From the NCBI GenBank assembly GCA_038230595.1, contig JBBRMY010000017.1:1-28195 (forward strand): DNA of 28,195 nt, in the 5' to 3' direction. A program made the position numbers and the translations under genes. This DNA is from JBBRMY01 sp038230595. Its GTDB lineage: Bacteria > Bacteroidota > Ignavibacteria > Tepidaquicellales > Tepidaquicellaceae. Shown here in pieces: positions 7,385 to 15,642 of this stretch. The first letter of the stretch is position 1; the number at the start of each line of letters is the position of its first letter. The notes beneath the pieces were generated by a model. It saw nothing but the letters and a program-made list of their open reading frames with translations, searched no databases and had not been told where the DNA came from.

Positions 7385-9661
7385 TTGAAAATTATTATGA
7401 TGAAAGCGATATACTTTCTATTTTGTACCATACTATGCTTTTTAATAAGTTTACCTTTGTTTGCACAGGTAAATTTAAAAGGTTCCGTTATAAATTCAGA
7501 ATCTAAATTTCCTCTTCCGAATGTTAGAGTTACTTTAGCGGATAAAACTATCTCTACAAAATCCGATATTTCAGGAAATTTTTCCTTGCCTGTTTCAGGC
7601 GATGGAAATTATACTATAAGATTAACTTCCATAGGTTATAAGACTTCAGAAATGCAGATAAATGTTAATGGAGGTTCTTATGATAAAATTGTGATCCCGT
7701 TAATTGAAGATGCTTTTACTATTTCAGAGATTGATGTTAACTCAACGAAGGAATATGGAACTACCAGTATTAATATGTTTGATGTTAAGCTGAGACCTGT
7801 TAATTCATCACAGGATCTTTTAAGGCTCGTCCCCGGTCTGATAGTAGCACAACATGCAGGCGGAGGAAAAGCTGAGCAAATGTTCTTAAGGGGATTTGAT
7901 ATAGATCATGGTACTGATATTGCAATTTCAGTCGATGGTATGCCGGTCAATATGGTTTCTCATGCTCATGGTCAGGGGTATGCTGATCTACATTTTGTAA
8001 TCCCTGAAACAATTGAAGAGTTTAATGTTTTTAAAGGTCCATATAAAACTTCGATCGGAGATCTTTCAACTTCCGGTGCTGTGGTTTTCAGTACTAAAAA
8101 TGTTCTGCAAAGAAGTCTCGTCCAGTTAGAAACAGGACTTTTTAACAGCTACAGAGGTGTTGCATTGATAGATATATTAAGAGGAAAACATTTGTTCAGT
8201 AATAAGATGGAAAGTCTATATCTTGCTTCAGAATATGTTTCATCTGATGGTTATTTCGATAATAAGCAGAAGTTCAGCAGAGTAAATGTGTTCGGTAAAT
8301 ATTTCGGAATGCTTTCTAATAATACTTCTCTATCTCTTACCGGTTCAACATTCACAAGTCATTGGGATGCATCAGGACAAATACCAACCCGTGCAGTTAA
8401 TGATGGCTCAATTGGCAGGTATGGAAGTGTTGATCCGAGTGAAGGTGGAGAGACCGGCAGAACAAATGTAAATTTAATTCTTAACAGTGCTCTTAGCAAT
8501 AATTCTGAAATAAAGCAGCAGCTTTATTATACTAATTATAGATTTAATCTGTATTCGAATTTCACATTTTTCCTTAATAATCCGGTTAATGGTGATGAAA
8601 TTAATCAAAGCGAACACAGGAATATTTACGGTTACAACGGCTCATTTTCATTTAATAAGCGATCAGGAAATACAAACTTCAAAACTACTTTGGGTGCCGG
8701 GGCAAGAATTGATGATATTGGTGAGATATATCTCGCTAATACGGAGAAAAGAAACTTTGTAAGTTTTTTTGGAAATGGTAAATTAACGGAGAAAAATATT
8801 TCAGGTTATGTTGATGAAGTCATTGAAGCAGGAAAGCTTGTGATAAATCCTGGTATAAGAGCAGATCATTTTGATTTCCTTTATACTGACTATTTAGCAG
8901 CAGGATTGGAGAGCAGTAAAAATGATTTCCGTGTCAGCCCTAAATTGAATGTGTATTATAATGTTGATCCAAAACTTCAGTTCTACATAAAGTCAGGTAT
9001 CGGTTTTCATTCCAATGACAGCAGAGTAGTTGTAAGAAAGCAGCTTGAAAATACTCTTCCAAGAGCTTACGGATATGAAACAGGAACATCTTTTACATCA
9101 GGTAATCTGCTTGTCAATGCAAGTGTTTGGGGATTAGATCTTGAAAGTGAATTTGTTTATGTTGGTGATGCAGCAGTTGTGGAACCAAGCGGAAGAACAA
9201 GAAGGCTAGGACTTGATGTTTCCGGGCGCTACCAGTTTACAGACTGGCTGTGGGCAGATATCGATCTAGATTATGCACATGGAAGATTTTTAGATGAGAT
9301 AGAAGGACAAGACTATATTCCACTTGCTCCCGACTTTACCAGTATTGGCGGAGTTTCATTTAAGTTAAAACAGGGTTTCAATGGAAGCTTGAGGTACAGG
9401 TTGGTTAACGAAAGACCCGCTAATAGTGATAATTCAACACGAGCAAAAGGATATTTTATAATGGATGCAGTTATCAATTATACAACTTCGCGTTACCAGA
9501 TAGGATTCGCAGTTGAGAATTTATTAAACAACAGATCATGGAATGAAGCTCAGTTTGATACAGAGTCGAGATTATTTAATGAAAAAACTTCTGTAACAGA
9601 ATTGCATTATACTCCAGGCACTCCGTTATCATTGAAAGGAAAGATGACCTTTTATTTTTAA
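7385..9661 (+). CDS. TonB-dependent receptor with His-rich plug
   Basis: A 758-residue outer-membrane receptor. After a signal peptide ending LPLFAQ come a carboxypeptidase-regulatory-like domain (about residues 30-110) and a plug domain (about 125-240), followed by a 22-strand-type barrel ending in an aromatic TFYF. The plug contains LVPGLIVAQHAGGGKAEQ and DIDHGTDIAISVDGMPVN, then VSHAHGQGYADLHF, placing His157, His175, His193, His195 and His203 close together; metal binding near the plug apex is a reasonable guess. Start is TTG at 7385 or the ATGs at 7397/7400; the later ones give a more typical signal peptide. It lies downstream of the HupE-like permease and probably supplies it across the outer membrane. 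A TonB-ExbBD system is not in the window. Confidence 0.9.
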   Translation: MKIIMMKAIYFLFCTILCFLISLPLFAQVNLKGSVINSESKFPLPNVRVTLADKTISTKSDISGNFSLPVSGDGNYTIRLTSIGYKTSEMQINVNGGSYDKIVIPLIEDAFTISEIDVNSTKEYGTTSINMFDVKLRPVNSSQDLLRLVPGLIVAQHAGGGKAEQMFLRGFDIDHGTDIAISVDGMPVNMVSHAHGQGYADLHFVIPETIEEFNVFKGPYKTSIGDLSTSGAVVFSTKNVLQRSLVQLETGLFNSYRGVALIDILRGKHLFSNKMESLYLASEYVSSDGYFDNKQKFSRVNVFGKYFGMLSNNTSLSLTGSTFTSHWDASGQIPTRAVNDGSIGRYGSVDPSEGGETGRTNVNLILNSALSNNSEIKQQLYYTNYRFNLYSNFTFFLNNPVNGDEINQSEHRNIYGYNGSFSFNKRSGNTNFKTTLGAGARIDDIGEIYLANTEKRNFVSFFGNGKLTEKNISGYVDEVIEAGKLVINPGIRADHFDFLYTDYLAAGLESSKNDFRVSPKLNVYYNVDPKLQFYIKSGIGFHSNDSRVVVRKQLENTLPRAYGYETGTSFTSGNLLVNASVWGLDLESEFVYVGDAAVVEPSGRTRRLGLDVSGRYQFTDWLWADIDLDYAHGRFLDEIEGQDYIPLAPDFTSIGGVSFKLKQGFNGSLRYRLVNERPANSDNSTRAKGYFIMDAVINYTTSRYQIGFAVENLLNNRSWNEAQFDTESRLFNEKTSVTELHYTPGTPLSLKGKMTFYF

Positions 9662-9763
9662 TACACTTTTGGGAGCATAATTTTTTTTTGAGAGTTGCGA
9701 TAGACCTGGGTTTGGTGCGAGGCAAGTATGTCTTTTTCTACATAGAATAATTTATCGAGGAGA

Positions 9764-9784
9764 GAGACGCGACTTTCGCGTCTC
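9764..9784. terminator. Hairpin between convergent genes
   Basis: GAGACGCGA-CTT-TCGCGTCTC gives a perfect 9-bp GC-rich stem with a 3-base loop in the 157-base gap between the TonB receptor gene and the convergent glycosyltransferase gene. No strong T-run follows on either strand, so it is a likely but not canonical terminator, usable in both directions. Confidence 0.4.
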
Positions 9785-9818
9785 ATTATGATAATAAGTT
9801 ACGACACAAAGCAAAATA

Positions 9819-11015
9819 TTATTGAAGATAAACTCCAAGATCCTTTAATTTTTTGTTTATTATTTCTTCTATTTCATCCCAGGTATTCCGGCAGGATCCT
9901 TTTTTCAAAAACTTTTCAACTTTAAGCTTCCATTCCGGATCTTTTTTCAATTTTACTGATTCTTCGATAGCTGCAACAAAGTCTTCAGGAGTATTTGCTG
10001 TTAATACTATATTTTTATCTGCCAGGCATAATATATCTTTAAAAGGAGTCGATACAACAGGCATTCCCCCGGAAAGATATTCCATTGCTCTTATACTGCT
10101 TATATGTTCTGAATTTTTATCCATTTTAAATGGAAGAATTGCTGCATCCCAGTTTTTCATAAGATGAGGGAATTGGATGTATATCCTGTCACCTAAATAT
10201 GTAATGTTATTAACCTTAGAGAATTCCTTAAATGCTACATTAATCAGAGGACCTGCTATAACAAATTCCCAATCGCTTTTGAGTTTTGCCAGTTTTATCA
10301 GCAGAGCTATATCAATTTTTTCATCTATTATTCCTAAAAAACCTATATGCATTTTTTTTAATGGGTCATCAGGAAATTTAAGATTACGTAACGAAGAAAA
10401 ATGTTCTTTGTCATAGCAATCAGGAAGATAATGAACGTTTTTATGAAATGCTTTTAAGTGATCAAATCTGCTTTTACCGGTAGTAAATATTATATCAGAG
10501 ATCTCTATAAGATCATTATTGCAGATTAATTCTGAATCATTAGAGTCTGCTCCCGGAAAATTCTCATCAATGCAATCATAAATTATCACTTTAGGATCGA
10601 GATTTCTCGAATAATTTATTGCTGATGGGGCATAATACCATGAAATATAAAATGTAATTTCCTTCTTTCGTAACTCTTCTCTGATAAGCTCTTCAATGAT
10701 CTTGTTCGCATTCTCATCATTCTTACGGATCGAATGAATACAGGGCGTTAGAATTAAATAATTATCTGAAGTGCTGATCTTTAACCTGTCTTTTCCAGGA
10801 GTCTTTTTGAATTCAGGCTCTGCAATGAAATATACAGTGTTTTTTTCTAAGGCATTATGAAAAAGCTTCAATGACCTTTGAAAAACATAATTCCATTTGC
10901 CGTCTATAAAGCATATAATGTTATATTGCTTCTTTTCAGTTTTAACTTGAAAAGTATTACCGTTTATCGGGCGTTTTGCAACCAAATCCGAAAGAGTTTT
11001 ATCAGTTAAAGGCAT
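9819..11015 (-). CDS. GT4-like glycosyltransferase, paralogue of the 775-1956 gene
   Basis: A 398-residue GT-B type glycosyltransferase. It aligns along its length with the protein at 775-1956: W-x3-FQR (41-47, without the following Pro-His), WYYAPSAINYS (126-136), DCIDE (147-151), DIIFTTGKS (174-182), YLPDCYDKEHF (196-206), IGFLGIIDEKID (224-235) and WDAAILPF (289-296). The donor-site segment RAMEYLSGGMPVVSTP (309-324) retains Glu312 and the Gly pair, so unlike its paralogue it has the expected catalytic framework. Likely role: transfer of a sugar in surface glycan synthesis. It stands alone on the minus strand with almost 1 kb of nearly gene-free DNA upstream. No GTAWWACTAC site is found in front of it, so it seems regulated separately from the first copy. 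Confidence 0.83.
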   Translation of the reverse strand: MPLTDKTLSDLVAKRPINGNTFQVKTEKKQYNIICFIDGKWNYVFQRSLKLFHNALEKNTVYFIAEPEFKKTPGKDRLKISTSDNYLILTPCIHSIRKNDENANKIIEELIREELRKKEITFYISWYYAPSAINYSRNLDPKVIIYDCIDENFPGADSNDSELICNNDLIEISDIIFTTGKSRFDHLKAFHKNVHYLPDCYDKEHFSSLRNLKFPDDPLKKMHIGFLGIIDEKIDIALLIKLAKLKSDWEFVIAGPLINVAFKEFSKVNNITYLGDRIYIQFPHLMKNWDAAILPFKMDKNSEHISSIRAMEYLSGGMPVVSTPFKDILCLADKNIVLTANTPEDFVAAIEESVKLKKDPEWKLKVEKFLKKGSCRNTWDEIEEIINKKLKDLGVYLQ

Positions 11016-11987
11016 AAAAAGATATAAATAAGGTCGAATATAAAATTAAATTAATTATTTTATACTACAATTAGTCCAAAAAGTTCAAATTTTCTTTCTT
11101 GTAGTCTAATATTAATAATCTAATAGACACTTCAAATAAAAAGATCTAAAATTTGATCAGAATCGGATAATAGTTAATTTTAAAGATTAATTTTTTCCAG
11201 ATTTTTTTTTGAATCTAAAAGCTTTAGTAGTCATCAACCGTAATCGCAGAAGTACACACGGATAATAAGATCAAATTTAAAGACTTATAATAAGTGTAAA
11301 AATTATAAAATTCAAAAAGTTATTGTACTTTCTTAAGATTTAAATTCTAATGTTAAGAAATTAAAGAACACTAATATTCAATTTATATCGGAAATGTCAT
11401 TCTTTTTCTTGCCGGAAACAGATCGAAAAAGATAAATGACACTTGAAACTGCTCCGATAAAACAAACTACAATTAATAGAATATCCACTCTAATCCTGAA
11501 AAGTTATGCAATATATAATGAATTTAACACTGTTCTTAAATTACCCTTAAATTATAAAAATAAAGATTATTCATTAGTGGATACCTGAAATAATAAAAAG
11601 GGTACGGCAAAAAAAATTACAAATCTCAGGTAGATCTTAATTAAATTTTTCAACTATTGAGTTGACGTCTTTGAAGCTCTAAATCTACGGTGCAGCTTAC
11701 ATCTAAAGTGCAGTTCTGAAATAAATATTATTTTAATTTATATTCAGATGATCATTCACCTACGCGGAGTCTGATATTGCCAGGTGGAAATAAAGTGATT
11801 AATCGTTTACAATTTATTAAAAAATTGTATTTATTGCAATGAAATTTATCTAATTATAAATACCATCTTAATAAATACGATAGTAGATACGTTAAAATTT
11901 TTTTTATTTAATCTACTTTATGCAACAATTATCTTCATAAAATGTTTAAATATATAGAATGATTTACTATGAATATGGAGAGTAATT
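11016..11987. other. Nearly gene-free AT-rich stretch
   Basis: Apart from the candidate 36-codon gene at 11378-11488, this 970-base region shows no frame with coding character on either strand. It is very AT-rich and contains the presumed promoter of the minus-strand glycosyltransferase on its left and that of the DUF2188 gene on its right. A short imperfect repetition, CTACGGTGCAGCTTACATC followed by TAAAGTGCAGTTCTG, is present at 11690-11719. I see no tRNA, terminator pair or mobile element in it. Confidence 0.5.
11378..11488 (-). CDS. Candidate small single-pass membrane protein, 36 aa
   Basis: On the minus strand a GTG at 11486-11488 opens a frame of 36 residues: MDILLIVVCFIGAVSSVIYL followed by FRSVSGKKKNDISDIN. 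The first 20 residues form one hydrophobic membrane helix, and the positive FR...GKKK cluster right after it predicts a cytoplasmic C-terminus. An AGGATTAGA stretch immediately upstream of the GTG is a fair ribosome-binding site. The non-random layout of helix, basic stop-transfer and polar tail is what genuine small membrane proteins look like and would be unusual by chance. The function is unknown. It lies in an otherwise gene-free region, about 360 bases upstream of the second glycosyltransferase gene on the same strand. Confidence 0.5.
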   Translation of the reverse strand: MDILLIVVCFIGAVSSVIYLFRSVSGKKKNDISDIN

Positions 11988-12194
11988 ATGTTAAGAGTTA
12001 ATCAATTAGTTCTTTTTGATCATCATAAATGGGTTGTAAAAAGTGAAGGCTCACCAAATTTTACTTCTGAGCATGAATTAAAAAGTGATGCAATTGCAAA
12101 AGCAACTCAAACTGCGCAAATATTAGGCTCAGAACTTCATGTGTACACACATAATGGATTACTGGAATATCGTAATTCATATAGAATACATTGA
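11988..12194 (+). CDS. DUF2188 family protein
   Basis: A 68-residue soluble protein. The pattern WVVKSEGSPNF (residues 15-25), a helix with AIAKATQTAQILGSELHVY (35-53) and HNGLLEYRNSY (55-65) matches DUF2188, a small alpha/beta family in which W-x-V-K-x-E-G, a run of Ala in the helix, and a final G-x-I-x3-x-S-Y are conserved. The family has no established function. A GGAGAG Shine-Dalgarno-like sequence lies 7 bases before the ATG, unusually clear for this window. It is followed by a 120-base gap and is probably a single-gene unit. Confidence 0.75.
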   Translation: MLRVNQLVLFDHHKWVVKSEGSPNFTSEHELKSDAIAKATQTAQILGSELHVYTHNGLLEYRNSYRIH

Positions 12195-12317
12195 ATCAAA
12201 TGTGCGAATGATTTTGGTATCGAATGATCTTCTTAGCCAATGCACAGATTTTGTAAATTATTGAAAATCTGTTGAATCTGCATTGAAAAACGCCACTGTG
12301 TGCTGTAATTTATAACA

Positions 12318-12689
12318 ATGATGGCCTCTTGTTTCTCCCGAATTTTTGCAGGATTTTTGCTGCTCTCCTTTTTCTTTAATACTAATTATGTATTAATGTA
12401 TTATGGCGTATTCAGCCTTAATCAAAAGATCCTTGCAGAAACAGTTTGCGAAAAAAAGACAGAAGGCTGTAAAGGTTGCTGTTATCTTAAGAAAAAAATC
12501 GAGCAGGAAAGTAAAGATGATCAGTCTGCTTCTGAACTGTTAAAGATAAAGCAAAAGCTGTCAGAATTCGTAATATGCTTTGCACCATTCACTGAACCAA
12601 AAAATACTGTTTTTAGTTTATCCTCCGAAACATCATTTCAACTTTCACAAGGCTTTACATCTCTTCCCGGCAAACCGCCACAGACTTAA
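12318..12689 (+). CDS. Small Cys-rich membrane-anchored protein (C-x-G-C-C-Y-L-K type)
   Basis: A 123-residue protein with an N-terminal hydrophobic segment (about residues 7-30) that should act as a signal anchor. The exported part contains VCEKKTEGCKGCCYLKKKIEQ (Cys43 onward, four Cys within about 12 residues) and the protein ends LPGKPPQT. This recalls small Bacteroidota proteins with a C-x-N-K...C-N-G-K-C-Y-L-x-K-Q signature and a late Pro-Pro, commonly encoded next to TonB-dependent receptors or metal-related outer-membrane proteins; no function is established and the assignment is from memory of the motif. Metal binding by the Cys cluster is inference. It is followed by a hairpin and then the CDLCGC barrel gene at 12832. 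Confidence 0.65.
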   Translation: MMASCFSRIFAGFLLLSFFFNTNYVLMYYGVFSLNQKILAETVCEKKTEGCKGCCYLKKKIEQESKDDQSASELLKIKQKLSEFVICFAPFTEPKNTVFSLSSETSFQLSQGFTSLPGKPPQT

Positions 12690-12711
12690 ATAATTAATGT
12701 CAATTAAATTT

Positions 12712-12746
12712 ATGAACAAATTTATTTTTATCAATATTTTGTTCAT
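12712..12746 (+). promoter_or_regulatory. ATGAACAAA / TTTGTTCAT hairpin
   Basis: A perfect 9-bp inverted repeat, ATGAACAAA (12712-12720) and TTTGTTCAT (12738-12746), with a 17-base loop lies 22 bases after the stop of the small Cys-rich gene and 85 bases before the barrel gene. A related TGAACAT / ATGTTCA repeat occupies the same place after the small protein at 16990-17430. It is AT-rich and could be an operator dyad or a weak attenuator. Confidence 0.4.
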
Positions 12747-12831
12747 GAAAAAATAATAATTCCGGCTTTAATAAAGCTCAGTCTATTACAATAAATATAT
12801 TAAATAAATTTAAGTCTCAATATAAACTTTA

Positions 12832-13815
12832 ATGAAAAAAGCATTATTAATAATTCTAATTATTATATTTTCTTCTGCAGTATCAAAAGCAGATGATACA
12901 GAAAGATATCTCAAGCTTAAAAATATTACTTCACTTCAGGATATTCACAGTATAGAATGCGATCTTTGCGGATGTTATTTAGGAATAGAGCCAAAATTCG
13001 GAAATAATTCTTTAGGGCTCAGGTATTCTTATTTTAAATTTCATTCAGACCCGTCACCTGTCATTGTTGGAGTCCCAGTTCCTGAGCATGAAGCTGATCC
13101 GGCAGGTGAAACAGAGATCTATTCCAAGATCGAGCTTGTAGCAAAGTATAATGTGAATAAGAATTTTAGGCTGTTACTTACTGTGCCTTTTAAATTAAAT
13201 GATATTAACGGAAAAAATATTCGTGACATTGGAGACGTTTCTATTCTTGGACAATATCTTCTTTATTCAACAGAAATGAGCTTTAAGAATGAAACAAGAT
13301 ACAGGCAACGAGTATATGTTGGAGGTGGTATTAATTTTCCGACCGGTACTTTTAATAATCAGATAGTAGCAGGAATAATCGATCCTCATTTCCAGCCGGG
13401 GACGGGAGCTTTCAATTTTCTTTTTAACGGATCATATTATTCGAAGTACAAAGAATTCGGATTTAGCACTGAAGCGGCATATTCAACCGGGTTAACAAAT
13501 AAGAATGATTACAGATTTGCGAACAGATTGAACTTTTCATCAAATCTCTCATATGAATTCGGAATTGGAGAAGTCGGATTTCTACCTCATACTGGTGTCT
13601 ATTATGAAAGTGCCGGCTTTGATACACAGAGCGGACTTGCAGTAAATGATTCCGGCGGGAATGCCCTATTTATTACAGGCGGAATAGATTCTTACTTTTT
13701 TAAATTTTCATTTAATCTGAACTATGAATATCCCATATCCCAAAACCTAAATGGTGACCAGCCATTGAATAAATTCCGTGTAATATCCGGATTGTCATAT
13801 TTCTTTGGGTTGTGA
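12832..13815 (+). CDS. Outer-membrane beta-barrel protein with CDLCGC motif
   Basis: A 327-residue exported protein with a signal peptide (MKKALLIILIIIFSSAVSKA). The mature N-terminus contains ECDLCGCYLGIEPKF, giving Cys43, Cys46 and Cys48, followed by alternating aromatic and polar strands up to a terminal SYFFGL, as expected for an outer-membrane barrel. Its layout fits the transporter-like family often annotated as MetA-pathway phenol-degradation proteins, and Bacteroidota members with a C-x-x-C-G-C start are common. Those are frequently near metal-related genes; here the neighbouring small Cys-rich protein and later TonB receptor agree with that. Whether the Cys triad binds metal, forms a disulphide or carries a lipid is unknown. 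It is followed by the intradiol dioxygenase gene after 134 bases. Confidence 0.75.
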   Translation: MKKALLIILIIIFSSAVSKADDTERYLKLKNITSLQDIHSIECDLCGCYLGIEPKFGNNSLGLRYSYFKFHSDPSPVIVGVPVPEHEADPAGETEIYSKIELVAKYNVNKNFRLLLTVPFKLNDINGKNIRDIGDVSILGQYLLYSTEMSFKNETRYRQRVYVGGGINFPTGTFNNQIVAGIIDPHFQPGTGAFNFLFNGSYYSKYKEFGFSTEAAYSTGLTNKNDYRFANRLNFSSNLSYEFGIGEVGFLPHTGVYYESAGFDTQSGLAVNDSGGNALFITGGIDSYFFKFSFNLNYEYPISQNLNGDQPLNKFRVISGLSYFFGL

Positions 13816-13949
13816 AAAAAATAGAAAGAATAGTAAGCACAGGCGATTTAAAAATTAACCTGTTAAAATTAATTGATTGATGAGAATAATTTGGGGCAAT
13901 TTATTTGCTTCCGCAGATGTTATTTTATGTTAATTAATTTAGTAATTTT

Positions 13950-14930
13950 ATGAGCAATAAAAATAATTCCAGAAGAAAATTTCTGAACGGGCTGGCTCTT
14001 GGAGTTGCGTACATTGCTTCGGGATGTAAATCTATTCCGGAAGAAAAATCAGGGAATTGCCAAGTTACTCCGGTTCAGGAATTAGGACCATATCCCCCGA
14101 TGAAATTTCGCGATCAGCCAGATCATGACGTTGATCTGACAAAAATGGTGGGACAGGATGGCGATGCGGCAGGACTAAAAATTGTAGTTTACGGTAAAGT
14201 CGCAAATTTGAATTGTGATCCACTAAAGTCTGCAGTTGTTGAGATCTGGTCGGCAAATCATTTCGGAAAATACAGGCATGAATTTGATAAGCATGAACAT
14301 GATGATCCAAACTTTCAGGGCTGGGGTCAGGCTATTACAAATGAGAGAGGGGAGTATAGTTTCACTACTATATTACCCGGTGAGTATGATAGCAGAACCC
14401 GACATATTCATTTTAAAATTTCAAAGCGAGGCTTTCATGAAGTCATAACTCAATTATATTTTGAGGGAGAAGAAAGAAATAAGACAGATGGAGTGCTAAT
14501 GGTTCTTACACATGAAGAGCAACTTCAGGTAATTCATCCTTTAGTAGACAAAGGAGATAGAAAAAAAATTGAATTCAATATAGTTCTTGAAAAGGTATTA
14601 GATGCTTTGCCTGAGAAAGTATTGAAAGAATATACAGGCGATTATCAATTGCAGATCGCAGGGACGAATTTTGAAAAGTTCACTGAGCAAGTTGTCGGAG
14701 GACCTTATAAGGATCTGAGTATTAAACTTGAAAATACCGGCAGCCAGATATTTATGTCATTACCTTTTTACCCGAAAACAGAAATATTTTTTATGGAGAA
14801 GGATCAGTTTCAGGCGTGGGCATTTTACAATTCATATATGAAATTCAACAGGGATGGTGCAGGGAAGATCGTAAGTTTGGATCTTTATTATAATAACAGC
14901 GCAGAGGTTATAAAAGGGATGAAGTCTTGA
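13950..14930 (+). CDS. Intradiol ring-cleavage dioxygenase-like lipoprotein with extra C-terminal domain
   Basis: A 326-residue protein. The start SRRKFLNGLALG (residues 7-18) is a twin-arginine signal, and ASGC places a lipobox Cys at 26, so it is probably Tat-exported and lipid-anchored. TPVQELGPYPPM (40-51) and VEIWSANHFGKYRH (97-110) are signatures of protocatechuate 3,4-dioxygenase-type enzymes. The four non-haem iron(III) ligands are all present: Tyr108, Tyr146 (LPGEY), His152 and His154 (RHIHF). Such enzymes cleave catechols between the hydroxyls. The catalytic domain ends near residue 213; the remaining 110 residues (LPEKVLKEYTGDYQL ... FYPKTEIFF ... GKIVSLDLYY) resemble the DUF3471 domain of penicillin-binding-like peptidases, which is an unusual partner. 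No catechol-pathway genes are nearby, so a different extracytoplasmic catecholic substrate, for example a siderophore, is conceivable but unproven. Confidence 0.87.
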   Translation: MSNKNNSRRKFLNGLALGVAYIASGCKSIPEEKSGNCQVTPVQELGPYPPMKFRDQPDHDVDLTKMVGQDGDAAGLKIVVYGKVANLNCDPLKSAVVEIWSANHFGKYRHEFDKHEHDDPNFQGWGQAITNERGEYSFTTILPGEYDSRTRHIHFKISKRGFHEVITQLYFEGEERNKTDGVLMVLTHEEQLQVIHPLVDKGDRKKIEFNIVLEKVLDALPEKVLKEYTGDYQLQIAGTNFEKFTEQVVGGPYKDLSIKLENTGSQIFMSLPFYPKTEIFFMEKDQFQAWAFYNSYMKFNRDGAGKIVSLDLYYNNSAEVIKGMKS

Positions 14931-15156
14931 AAAGATGCACAAGAGCAGCCGAAATGTTGCATGAGATGGAATAACCTCCTCCAAATTCATTTTGAAGTGT
15001 CGAAGCTTTCCGTTACACCTCATCCATCCTTAAAGAAATAGGAGAAATTAAAGTACAATCCTCTTCAATTAATTTGACGGAACTATAAATAATCTTCCAA
15101 GTTTAATTATTATAAGCAATTTATTTGCTTTGTATTAATTAATTAAATATAAAAAA

Positions 15157-15618
15157 ATGAAATTATTAAAATTAAAAAAGAGTTTTTTAACTCTACTTAT
15201 GCTTAGTGCTTTTATAGTGATGGGAAGTAATACTTATGCTCAAAATGAAACAAGAAAACATACTTCCAAAACACCGGAGCAAGTTGCAACCAGCAAAACA
15301 GATAAACTGAATAAAAAGTTAGTTCTTAGTTCTGAGCAATATAAATCAATCTATAGCTTAATACTAAGCGCAGAACAAAGAATTCAATCTTTAAGATCAG
15401 GTTTAACTGACGCTGCTAATGTTAAAGATCAGATCAGAGAGATCAACTCTTCAACAAATGTATCAATTGAAAAAGTTTTAACTGCTGAACAAAGAGATAA
15501 ATTCAATGGATGGAAAGGCAATAAAGACGGCAATGATCATGAAAAAAAGCCTAAGAAGCATAAAAAACATAAAAAAAATCACGACGACGATAACGATAAC
15601 GAAAAAGATAAAAAGTGA
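15157..15618 (+). CDS. Spy/CpxP-like periplasmic protein with K/H/D tail
   Basis: A 153-residue exported protein with a signal peptide ending NTYAQ. Residues 48-120 are mostly helical: KLNKKLVLSSEQYKSIYSLI and IEKVLTAEQRDKFNGWKGNK give the paired L-T/S-x-x-Q motifs of small Spy/CpxP and heavy-metal-resistance type periplasmic proteins, which act as chaperones or stress sensors. The last 25 residues are a low-complexity Lys/His/Asp tail that could bind divalent metals or be disordered. A strong terminator follows 24 bases after the stop, so this gene ends a transcript; the 226-base gap upstream means it may have its own promoter. Confidence 0.7.
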   Translation: MKLLKLKKSFLTLLMLSAFIVMGSNTYAQNETRKHTSKTPEQVATSKTDKLNKKLVLSSEQYKSIYSLILSAEQRIQSLRSGLTDAANVKDQIREINSSTNVSIEKVLTAEQRDKFNGWKGNKDGNDHEKKPKKHKKHKKNHDDDNDNEKDKK

Positions 15619-15642
15619 TTTTAAATAATAATATTTTATAGT

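Noticed and set aside
9819..11015. Possibility that the two glycosyltransferase genes and the region between form a composite mobile element
   Set aside because: The two genes are diverged at DNA level, lie in the same orientation, and no transposase, terminal inverted repeat or target duplication is visible.
11883..11896. GTAGATACGT near the DUF2188 gene, similar to the GTAGTTATACG form of the motif
   Set aside because: The spacing between GTA and TAC is two bases rather than four, so the dyad does not match the six copies elsewhere.
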